Shown here piece by piece: positions 26,459 through 38,884 of a stretch of 64,000 nucleotides of DNA (its first letter is position 1; each line of letters starts with the position of its first letter). Source of the DNA: Nitrosospira multiformis (GTDB lineage Bacteria; Pseudomonadota; Gammaproteobacteria; Burkholderiales; Nitrosomonadaceae); assembly GCF_900111585.1 (NCBI RefSeq), contig NZ_FOHI01000007.1, forward strand, positions 1-64,000, given 5' to 3'. The notes beneath the pieces are model-generated. The model worked only from the letters and a program-made list of their open reading frames with translations, had not been told where the DNA came from and did not search any database. The position numbers and the translations under genes were made by a program.

Positions 26459-28576
26459 TTAGAAATTTCCGACCAGATTGATTCGGAAAGAGCGGCTTTC
26501 GATAGGATGGAAGTGCCGGTCGGCAACACCGGCATCGGGCTCACCGGGAAGTCGGGAGGTATAGTAGTAATCAATCGCGTGAGCCTTGGTATTGAATAGA
26601 TTGAATACCTGTAGCATTACGCGGAATCTCTTATCGATCTTTATCCCGATCTGCCCGTTGACTGTGACCGTGTTGCCCGACTGAATGCTGTTATCCTCCA
26701 CCAGGGGTCGTTTTCCAAAATAGCGGATTTGCATGCTGCCAAAGAGAGGGCCCAGATTGTCCACGGCAACAGCCAATTTGCCCACCCCCTTAACCGCGCC
26801 GGGAATGTGATTGCCTGCCGGATCTGAATCGGTAAATCTGGCATCGGCCAGCGCATAATCCAAATCCATCATTAGCCAGTTATTGGGCATATAGAATGCC
26901 GAAAGCTCGAACCCCTTGCGTCGACTGGGACGGCTTGCCTCGGTTGTGCCGGCATCCCCCACGAATAACAGCTCGGAGGCCAGATCCAGTTGAAAAAACG
27001 TGATCGACGCCTGCAGTCCGGGGATGATGGCAGTGCGTAGTCCCGCCTCATACCCCGTAGAGCGAACGAGTGGATGGACTCTGTTTACAGGTTCTCCGGA
27101 TTTCGGATCCATGGTTGTCGTCACACCTCGCGCATCGTTGCTATGAAACCCGCTGCCGTAGTTGAAGTAATACTCCGTCTTCGCCCATGGTCCAAGGATC
27201 AGGCTGAGCTTGGGATTCGTGATGCTGTCGTATTCCCTGCCGGAATTGGCGCCAATATTGCTGTTGATATCGAACCAGTAAAAGTCGCTACGCACTCCCG
27301 TCACGCTGCGGAATTTTTCCAGCCATTGGACGCTGTTTTGATAATAGAGACCCACACTGTTTTCGAGCACATGGTCTTTACGCGTAACCGACAATACCCG
27401 GCGCTGCTTCGTGCTTAGCAGGCCATTATCTATAACGTCGCTCTGGACCTGGACACCCGCCAGATTTTCGAATGCGAACCCTGCCAAACCGGTTACCCAG
27501 GTATGATTCAAGTTGAAGGCAGACTGGAAGCGTTTGTCGGTTTGGGAAAACTGATCACCATTGATGGGATCATCGAGGAAATAGGTAAAATTGGAAAACA
27601 ATGCGAGATTGCTATGGATAGTATAGAGATTTGCTCTCGTCACTCCATGATTGCTTGTGTGTTGCAAGGCTGCCGATAAGCTGAAGCGATGGGATTCTCC
27701 CCCGTCGCTCGGGTCAATTGCGCCCAGGCGCGGAATCAGACCACTCGTTACTGCGCGTTGTGGTATCTGATCGGTCGCATTCCAGTTTCCACCATAACCC
27801 ATTGCGGTGATATTGAATCGGGTGTTGCCCGTATTTTGACTGTAGCGCAATACCGCGTTGAATTTCTTGTAATTCTCTTTGTTAATCCAGGGGCCATCCT
27901 TGGTCAGCAGTTCAAAGGCATATAAAAAATTGCCGCTACCCGCCTCATAAGATTTTGCCAATAGTCCACGCATGAACCCCTGCTGGCCTACCCCGTAGTT
28001 TGCAATGCCACGCGGCAGCTTATCGACATAACTCATACTGACCGCGCCCGCTGATGAGAAATCGCCCTGATCAGCATAATAAGGTCCTTTTTGATATCGC
28101 AATCCACTGGCCAGTTCGGGAATGATGAAATTCATGTCGGCCCAGCCCTGTCCGTGGCCATGGGAACGTTGATTTACCAGCATGCCATCCACTGTTATCC
28201 TCAGATCGGTTCCATGATCGAGGTTGAAACCACGCGCAAAGTACTGATTAGCTTTGCCTTCACCACTATGCTGGGTGACGATCAGGCCGGGAACGGTTTC
28301 GAGCAATTCCCCCGGTCGATAAACCGTCCGCTGATCAAGCTGGCGCTTGAGTACAGTGCCCTCGTTTGCCGAATCAGCAGTCCCGATCAGATTTCTGGCA
28401 TCCGCCCGGACTTCCACTTCATTCAGGGTCAGGATCCCTGCTGCGTTGCTGCACAAGGGCATCATCAGTCCCGCAAGTACCGCTTCAATCGAAAGAACAA
28501 CACGGCAAACCGGTCGAGCCGAATAAGTGCGGCAACTGTCCTTGATCGCGCCCTCTGATTGATATTCATATCCCAC
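26459..28576 (-). CDS. TonB-dependent receptor, probable nickel uptake
   Basis: 705-aa outer-membrane receptor. A long N-terminus with an export signal at about 25-45 (VLSIEAVLAGLMMPLCSNA) precedes the plug (YRPGELLETVPGLIVTQHSG and QYFARGFNLDHGTDLRI) and a barrel ending in Phe (RINLVGNF). A His-rich segment, NQRSHGHGQGW, lies in the plug and could bind metal. It shares a transcription unit with nikR and diverges from a metal ABC importer, which argues for nickel (alternatively cobalt or zinc, free or chelated) rather than a ferric siderophore. The substrate is inference from context. Confidence 0.85.
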   Translation of the reverse strand: MGYEYQSEGAIKDSCRTYSARPVCRVVLSIEAVLAGLMMPLCSNAAGILTLNEVEVRADARNLIGTADSANEGTVLKRQLDQRTVYRPGELLETVPGLIVTQHSGEGKANQYFARGFNLDHGTDLRITVDGMLVNQRSHGHGQGWADMNFIIPELASGLRYQKGPYYADQGDFSSAGAVSMSYVDKLPRGIANYGVGQQGFMRGLLAKSYEAGSGNFLYAFELLTKDGPWINKENYKKFNAVLRYSQNTGNTRFNITAMGYGGNWNATDQIPQRAVTSGLIPRLGAIDPSDGGESHRFSLSAALQHTSNHGVTRANLYTIHSNLALFSNFTYFLDDPINGDQFSQTDKRFQSAFNLNHTWVTGLAGFAFENLAGVQVQSDVIDNGLLSTKQRRVLSVTRKDHVLENSVGLYYQNSVQWLEKFRSVTGVRSDFYWFDINSNIGANSGREYDSITNPKLSLILGPWAKTEYYFNYGSGFHSNDARGVTTTMDPKSGEPVNRVHPLVRSTGYEAGLRTAIIPGLQASITFFQLDLASELLFVGDAGTTEASRPSRRKGFELSAFYMPNNWLMMDLDYALADARFTDSDPAGNHIPGAVKGVGKLAVAVDNLGPLFGSMQIRYFGKRPLVEDNSIQSGNTVTVNGQIGIKIDKRFRVMLQVFNLFNTKAHAIDYYYTSRLPGEPDAGVADRHFHPIESRSFRINLVGNF

Positions 28577-28645
28577 TCGAAACAGGTTCCTTGCTCGATT
28601 TCCTTATAGTGAAACTTGAGCCACAATAAAGAAAATGGTAGGAAA

Positions 28646-28663
28646 TATTACAGATTTGTAATA
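28646..28663. promoter_or_regulatory. Candidate operator between TonB receptor and metal ABC importer
   Basis: Perfect palindrome of 6-bp arms with a 6-nt spacer: tattac-agattt-gtaata. It lies in the 188-bp divergent promoter region, 70 nt from the receptor start and about 100 nt from the ABC start, where a single metal regulator could control both sides. NikR (encoded downstream of the receptor) is the obvious candidate, but the spacing differs from the E. coli NikR site. Confidence 0.45.
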
Positions 28664-28764
28664 CCTCCAGACGAAAGACAGGGAGAAACCTGCAATCCAG
28701 CTAAAAGTACGTGCAAATAATGCGCATGTCTGTCGGGGGATATCGAAATGATCGGTAGGACTAA

Positions 28765-29862
28765 GTGAAGTCTTTGTCAGGATTTCCCTACATCATCGCA
28801 AATGGATTGATGGTAGGCTTTATAAGCACCTTAAAGGATGATCGATCTTCGGCCAAAGCGGGATATCCATTCACCATTTCTCATCGACAGAAAAAAACAG
28901 CCGTGCAGCTTCGTCAGATTGCTCTTCCATTTCTACTGCTTCTGTTAGTGCAACCGCTACCTTCCCATGCCGGAAATGCGGCCAAAAAGCTCTTTATCGT
29001 CACAACCGTGGCGCCCATCACGAATATCGTCCGGAATGTGAGCGGCGATTATGCAAATGTGACTGGAATCGTTCCCGATGGAACCGATTCTCACACCTTC
29101 GAGCCGGTTCCCGCAGATGCAAGGCTACTGGAAACGGCCGATATCATTATTGCCAATGGCCTCGATCTCGAGTTGCCCACCCTGAAGCTGGCGGAAAAGA
29201 TCACGAAAGGAAGAGTACGGATTCTCGAGCTTGGAAACCGGATCTTGCGCAAGGAGGATTGGCAGTATGATTTCAGCTTTCCCCGCGAGCGTGGCCATCC
29301 CAATCCTCATCTCTGGCCCAATATCGCGCTGGCGATGCGTTATGTCGAGGTCGTGCAGGACGAGCTCATCGCGCTCGATCCCGTGCACAAGAAAGGATAC
29401 ATGGCAAATGCATCGATGTATCTGAGCAAGCTGCGTAAACTGGATAAGGCAACCTTTGATTGCGTAAAGACCATTCCGGAGAAAAATCGCAAGCTCGTGA
29501 CTTATCATGACTCCTTTGCGTACTTCGCTCCCCGGTATGGGATGAAGATCATCGCGGCGGTTCAACCCTCCGATTTTTCGGAACCCGGTCCGCGAGAGGT
29601 AATCCGCATCATAAAGCAGATCAGGAACGAGAATGTGCCTGCTATTTTTGGCTCTGAAGTTTTCCCCAGTAAGATCATGGAGCAGATCGCCCGCGAGACG
29701 GGCGTCAAGTTCATAGATCAGCTTTCCGATGATGCGCTGCCTCCGCCTCCGGAAAACTCTTTCATCGGCATGATGGCGAACAACATGAGGATAATGACGG
29801 CAGCACTCGGCGGGAATCCGGGTTGCATGACAGATGTCGACACGAGCAATATCAAGTACTGA
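28765..29862 (+). CDS. Metal ABC transporter substrate-binding protein (ZnuA/TroA family)
   Basis: Periplasmic cluster A-I metal-binding protein. The export signal (LRQIALPFLLLLLVQPLPSHA) lies at residues 49-69, so the GTG start at 28765 leaves an unusual 48-residue leader; a GTG near 28903 is an alternative. The ligand set appears complete: His in GTDSHTFEP, His in NPHLWPN, His in TYHDSFAYF and Asp in QLSDDALP. The third ligand His is typical of zinc- rather than manganese-type members. No His-rich loop is seen. First gene of a three-gene ABC operon; context with NikR suggests nickel. Confidence 0.88.
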   Translation: MKSLSGFPYIIANGLMVGFISTLKDDRSSAKAGYPFTISHRQKKTAVQLRQIALPFLLLLLVQPLPSHAGNAAKKLFIVTTVAPITNIVRNVSGDYANVTGIVPDGTDSHTFEPVPADARLLETADIIIANGLDLELPTLKLAEKITKGRVRILELGNRILRKEDWQYDFSFPRERGHPNPHLWPNIALAMRYVEVVQDELIALDPVHKKGYMANASMYLSKLRKLDKATFDCVKTIPEKNRKLVTYHDSFAYFAPRYGMKIIAAVQPSDFSEPGPREVIRIIKQIRNENVPAIFGSEVFPSKIMEQIARETGVKFIDQLSDDALPPPPENSFIGMMANNMRIMTAALGGNPGCMTDVDTSNIKY

Positions 29863-30661
29863 GTCGCACGTACACCCCGCAGCAGTCAGCCTGACCGATG
29901 TGACGGCGGGCTACGGACCTCATATCGTCTTCAAACGTTTGTCATTGAAAATTGACAAAGGTCAGTTCGCAGGAATCGTGGGCCCCACCGCCTGCGGCAA
30001 AACGACACTGCTTAAAACCATTCTGGGCACGCAATCGCCCCTTTCCGGCACTGTGCTCCTGGATGGACAGGCATTGAACGACATTCCGCGCGGCGTCATC
30101 GGCTATGTGCCACAATTGGGAAGCGTGGATTGGCGTTTTCCCGTTACCGTGGAAGAGGTCATCCTGATGGGCTTCTATACAGGAAAGCGGATATGGCCTT
30201 GGCCAAGCATGGAAGAGCGGGAGCGTGTCCATGATCTGGCGCACAGGCTGGGCATTTACCGCTGCCTGCGGCAGCAGATATCCAATACCTCCGGAGGGCA
30301 GCGCCAGCGCGCATTTCTCGCCCGCGCACTGGTCAACAATCCGGCGCTGCTGGTGCTGGATGAGCCTACCTCAGGGGTCGATATCAAGGCTCAACATGAA
30401 GTGCTCCATCTGCTGGGTGATATCAATAGCGAAGGTATTACCATTTTGCTCACCACGCATGACCTTAACGCCGTTGCTTCACACCTGCCCTGGGTAATAT
30501 GTTTCAGGAACGGCTTGATAGCGCAGGGAAGGCCTCGCGACATCTTTACCAATGACATTCTGACCAGGACATACGGGGGCGATATCACCATAGTAAGGCA
30601 TGAAGACTATTTCCTGATTGCCACTGGTACACCTATTCACTTTTCAGACGGCGGCCTGTGA
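29834..30661 (+). CDS. Metal ABC transporter ATP-binding protein
   Basis: 275 aa. Walker A GPTACGKTT, Q-loop YVPQLGSVDW, ABC signature SGGQRQRAFLARAL, Walker B LLVLDEPTSG and H-loop TTHD are all present. The first codons overlap the end of the substrate-binding protein gene by 29 nt and the stop overlaps the permease start (GTGA), showing tight translational coupling. It closely resembles ZnuC/MntB/TroB. Confidence 0.94.
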   Translation: MSTRAISSTESHVHPAAVSLTDVTAGYGPHIVFKRLSLKIDKGQFAGIVGPTACGKTTLLKTILGTQSPLSGTVLLDGQALNDIPRGVIGYVPQLGSVDWRFPVTVEEVILMGFYTGKRIWPWPSMEERERVHDLAHRLGIYRCLRQQISNTSGGQRQRAFLARALVNNPALLVLDEPTSGVDIKAQHEVLHLLGDINSEGITILLTTHDLNAVASHLPWVICFRNGLIAQGRPRDIFTNDILTRTYGGDITIVRHEDYFLIATGTPIHFSDGGL

Positions 30662-31563
30662 TCGAATTTCTTCTTGAGCCGCTGGAGTATGAATTTTTCT
30701 GGCATGGCCTGCTGGCGACACTGATGGTGGGAGCTTCCTGCGGCTTGATTGGAACCCTAGTGATACTGCGCGGGATGAGCTATGTAGGTCACGGCCTATC
30801 CCATGCGGCATTCGGCGGAGCAGTGGTTGGATTCGTATTGAATCTCAATTTTTATGCCGGTGCCGGGGCGATGGGCTTGCTTGCGGTGCTATTGATCAAT
30901 CGGATTACCAGGAGCGGCACGATCAAGCTGGATGCAGCCATCGGCATCGTCACGAATGCCATGTTCGCGCTGGGCGTCGCCATCATCAGCCAGGTGCGCG
31001 CCTTTAGCCAGAGTTTCGAAGCAGCTCTGTTTGGAAATATCCTTGGAATCACGGAAGGAGACCTGCTGCTCATCGGGTTCGTTTCCCTATCCACCTTGAC
31101 AACGATGTTCTTGATGTACAGGCCGCTACTCTTCTCTACGTTCGATCAGGAAGCGGCGCGAGTGTTCGGCATCAGGACAGCCAGGGTTCAACTGATATTC
31201 TCGCTGCTCCTCACGCTAACCATCATTGCTTCCATGAACATTGTAGGTGTCACCATGATCGCTGCCACCCTCATCACCCCCGCAGCCACGGCCCGCCTCA
31301 TGACTGACTGTTTCAGTCGCATGCTGATCTATGCATTGATTATCGGTGGGATAACGGGCGTCGCGGGCATGTATCTGAGCTACATTTTCAACACCGCGTC
31401 GGGGGCAACCATTGTTTTATTTGGGGCTTCGTTATACTGTCTGAGCTGGCTTACCAACTTCCTTCATGACAGGTACGTTCTACAGAACCATCTTGATGGA
31501 AAAACCGATTTCGTTCAAACGACACAGCATCAAAGCGTTGAACGAAAAGAGGCTGGACTTTAA
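30658..31563 (+). CDS. Metal ABC transporter permease (ABC-3 family)
   Basis: 301-aa inner-membrane subunit with about 8-9 helices. The opening GLLATLMVGASCGLIGTLVILRGMSYVGHGLSHAAF is the ABC-3 hallmark, with the coupling helix in the YVGHGLSHA region. VGVTMIAATLITPAATARL near the C-terminal half is also typical of ZnuB/TroC. The start is GTG overlapping the ATPase stop. The last gene of the operon, it ends 60 nt from the convergent ftsB. Confidence 0.93.
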   Translation: MIEFLLEPLEYEFFWHGLLATLMVGASCGLIGTLVILRGMSYVGHGLSHAAFGGAVVGFVLNLNFYAGAGAMGLLAVLLINRITRSGTIKLDAAIGIVTNAMFALGVAIISQVRAFSQSFEAALFGNILGITEGDLLLIGFVSLSTLTTMFLMYRPLLFSTFDQEAARVFGIRTARVQLIFSLLLTLTIIASMNIVGVTMIAATLITPAATARLMTDCFSRMLIYALIIGGITGVAGMYLSYIFNTASGATIVLFGASLYCLSWLTNFLHDRYVLQNHLDGKTDFVQTTQHQSVERKEAGL

Positions 31564-31622
31564 GTCAGATTTGGATCAATGCGCTCGTCACAGAAAATAG
31601 CTGAGCTCTTGCTCACAAAATC

Positions 31623-31904
31623 CTAATCATTTTTATCGTTCACCGTACGGAAAAAGATCTCACCCTCCTTGATCATACCGAGTTCATTGCGCGCCCGCTC
31701 TTCGAGAGCGTCATACCCTTGCTTGAGGTCCCGCACTTCCGCGTCCAGCGCGGAATTGCGAGTTTTGAGTTTTTCGTTGGTTTCATACTGGGTTGCAAGC
31801 TGCTGATCGACCTCCCATACTTTCAGCCAGCTACCCTTACCCAGCCATAGCGGATATTGCAGCAAAACAATCAATGCCACGAGTATAAGAGTCAATACTT
31901 TCAC
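31623..31904 (-). CDS. ftsB: Cell division protein FtsB
   Basis: 93-aa bitopic divisome protein. One N-terminal membrane helix (residues 3-18), then a coiled coil ([20 protein letters not shown]) and the conserved C-terminal [17 protein letters not shown]. It forms the FtsQBL complex. It follows eno by 65 nt, the usual gammaproteobacterial and betaproteobacterial eno-ftsB order. Confidence 0.93.
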   Translation of the reverse strand: MKVLTLILVALIVLLQYPLWLGKGSWLKVWEVDQQLATQYETNEKLKTRNSALDAEVRDLKQGYDALEERARNELGMIKEGEIFFRTVNDKND

Positions 31905-31969
31905 TTCGGCTTCTCCCAGGACTCCTCCTATGAGGAACTCCTGACCTGTCCGCTCGGATTTGAAAAGGC

Positions 31970-33268
<1,299 letters not shown>

Positions 33269-33379
33269 TCATTTATCTGCAAGTTATTAAAAACGGTTCT
33301 GCTATTTTCCGAGGACTACGGAGATCGGCTTGAGGACTAGAGGCTGAAACGGTCTTGAAAGGCGTCTCCAACAATACAG

Positions 33380-35187
<1,808 letters not shown>

Positions 35188-35188
35188 G

Positions 35189-35671
35189 GACGTATATGAT
35201 ACCTGAAAACACCTTGCCACTCAAATTGGACTGGATAGCAAAGCTGTGTTTCATGGATGAAGTGGACAGGAAGCGCCGAATTCACCCTCTTCTCCTTATA
35301 CCCGGGCTTTGTTACAGCCATAACTGTCCATGCTTCATGCGCTTGTCCAAAGCGGCAAGGTAATCTCCCAGGCAGGCAAAGCTATCGCCGTGCCGTGGTG
35401 GAGCTTCACCGATGTCCCCTTGTTGCGCCGCTTTTTCAACGGGCGGCGAGGTAGGAAATGTCGAGCGTGGAGCTATTCGCAGAGTTGAACAGTACCGATC
35501 ATCAAATGGGGGTCATGAGAAACATTCCCGTTCCTGCTTGTCACAGGCCTCGCCGCCGTCAGTGCTGAAATGATGGGGTTAGTAAAAACATTTTCTGTTC
35601 TGCATCCTTTTGGATTCAACTTTGCTCCCTCTGCTCCTTCTATCCTTTTGAAATCAGAGGACTGGTGATAC
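35189..35671. other. Intergenic region with a gene remnant
   Basis: About 480 bases between pyrG and the L,D-transpeptidase gene. The middle holds a short serine-hydrolase-like remnant (listed separately). The rest shows no gene, repeat or terminator I can support. Confidence 0.4.
35330..35488 (+). pseudogene. Possible serine hydrolase (beta-lactamase family) remnant
   Basis: A 52-codon frame reads MLHALVQSGKVISQAGKAIA then VPWWSFTD. In beta-lactamase-fold serine hydrolases a similar stretch ends in the catalytic SxxK (WSFTK). Here Lys is replaced by Asp and the similarity stops, so this looks like the N-terminal scrap of a deleted gene. The family call is from memory of the motif and is tentative. 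Confidence 0.35.
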
Positions 35672-37342
<1,671 letters not shown>

Positions 37343-38302
37343 ATGACGAATAAACATGTAGCGGATATCGGGATGGGTTGGCCGAAACTGCCTCCCCTGG
37401 AAGTCTGGCAGGACACCTGCACCACTGTGCATATGTGGACACAGATCGTGGGCAAAATCCGGCTGAAGCTCTCGCCGGACATCAATCACAGCTGGGGCTG
37501 CACACTTTATGTCAGCACGAGAGGACTCACGACTTCACCCATCCCCTACCGCGGGCTGGTGTTTGCCATCGACTTCGATTTCATCGACCACATGCTGCAC
37601 ATTTCCACATCGGAAGGCACGAAGCGCTCATTCGCATTGAGACCCATGCCTGTCGCGGATTTTTACCACCAGATGATGCGAGTGCTCGAGGAATTGAACA
37701 TAGAGATCAGCATCCTCACCAAACCCTCCGAGGTGGAAGTAGCAATCCCTTTTGAAAAAGACGACCAGCATGCGAGCTATGATATCGAGAGCATGACACA
37801 TTTCTGGCGGGCTCTCGTCCAGGCGGACCGTGTACTCAAGGATTTTCGCGCCCGCTTCGTGGGCAAGGCGAGCCCGGTACACTTCTTCTGGGGATGGTTC
37901 GACCTGGCTGCCACCCGTTTTTCGGGAAGAACCGCACCGAAACATCCAGGTGGCGTTCCTAATGTCGCCGCCCGGATAACGGAAGAAGCCTATACGCAAG
38001 AGGTATGGGGCGGAGGCTTCTGGCCCGGAACGGGCCTGGGAGAAGCGGCTTTTTATGCGTACGCTTACCCTGAGCCGGCAGGTTTTGATAAATACGTCAT
38101 TCAGCCGGAGTCGGCCTATTTCCATGACAAACTGGACAAATTCGTACTGCCTTATGAAACCGTGCGAGCTTCTACAGATCCCGACCAGATGCTCCTCTCC
38201 TTTTTCCAGACTACTTACGAAGCTGTGGCCAACCTGGCACATTGGGACCGGGACTCACTGGAACGCAAAGCTATAGAAGCAATTGAGATGGCCTCCGGGT
38301 AG
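37343..38302 (+). CDS. DUF5996 family protein
   Basis: Soluble 319-aa protein. Family-like segments: WPKLPPLEVWQDTCTTVHMW at the N-terminus, KIRLKLSPDINHSWG, then FFWGWFDLAATRFSGR and EVWGGGFWPG in the second half. The N-terminus may instead begin at the Met of MGWPKLPP (37373). No signal peptide, membrane helix or known catalytic motif. Function unknown. It is followed on the same strand by the peptidase gene pair. Confidence 0.8.
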   Translation: MTNKHVADIGMGWPKLPPLEVWQDTCTTVHMWTQIVGKIRLKLSPDINHSWGCTLYVSTRGLTTSPIPYRGLVFAIDFDFIDHMLHISTSEGTKRSFALRPMPVADFYHQMMRVLEELNIEISILTKPSEVEVAIPFEKDDQHASYDIESMTHFWRALVQADRVLKDFRARFVGKASPVHFFWGWFDLAATRFSGRTAPKHPGGVPNVAARITEEAYTQEVWGGGFWPGTGLGEAAFYAYAYPEPAGFDKYVIQPESAYFHDKLDKFVLPYETVRASTDPDQMLLSFFQTTYEAVANLAHWDRDSLERKAIEAIEMASG

Positions 38303-38413
38303 CTCAGCGGAATTCGACAGGTTAACAGGAGCAGGCAACAGGATTAGAACCAGCGAACCGAGTTTCAACGCATCGCGGCCGTAAGCCATACCGTCCTACC
38401 CACAGGAGAAAGC

Positions 38414-38884
38414 ATGCCAAATTCGGATCAATCCCGCCGGCTCGACCCCAATCAGCGCAGGACGCTGAGACTCACATTCCGGGTTGCAGATGGAGCGGTT
38501 CACCTGGTCTCGTACGAGCGACTTCCCATGATTTGTCCGCCTTCGGTCGGAGAAGCGCCTCAGGCCAGGAAAAATGGTGGCTTCTGGATGGAACTCCGGG
38601 ACGGGAACAACCAGGTCCTGTTTCATCGGCTTATCCATTCGCCGCTCATCGGCTCCGTTGAGGTGCACTCACCCGATGGGAAGATCGAACGAAAATTTGG
38701 GGAGGTCAAGGAGAGTATTTTTGAAGTGCTTCTTCCGGATAATCCTGCTGCCGAATCCATTGCCCTGATAGGTGAGTCGCTGGACCTTTCCGCTCTTTCT
38801 GCTACGGGGGCACAGCAGCGTGCCACCTCAACCGAGTTGGCCCGATTTGACATACCGAGGGAAGAGAAAGGGGGCATGCAATGA
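38414..38884 (+). CDS. Hypothetical protein coupled to M64/VWA protein
   Basis: 156 aa, cytosolic by composition. The protein looks like a single beta-rich domain (RTLRLTFRVADGAVHLVSYE, GGFWMELRDGNNQVLFHRLI, VEVHSPDGKIERKFG). The stop overlaps the start of the 884-aa gene (ATGA), so the two are translationally coupled and may form a complex. The ribosome site acaggag precedes its ATG. I recognise no family. Confidence 0.7.
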   Translation: MPNSDQSRRLDPNQRRTLRLTFRVADGAVHLVSYERLPMICPPSVGEAPQARKNGGFWMELRDGNNQVLFHRLIHSPLIGSVEVHSPDGKIERKFGEVKESIFEVLLPDNPAAESIALIGESLDLSALSATGAQQRATSTELARFDIPREEKGGMQ

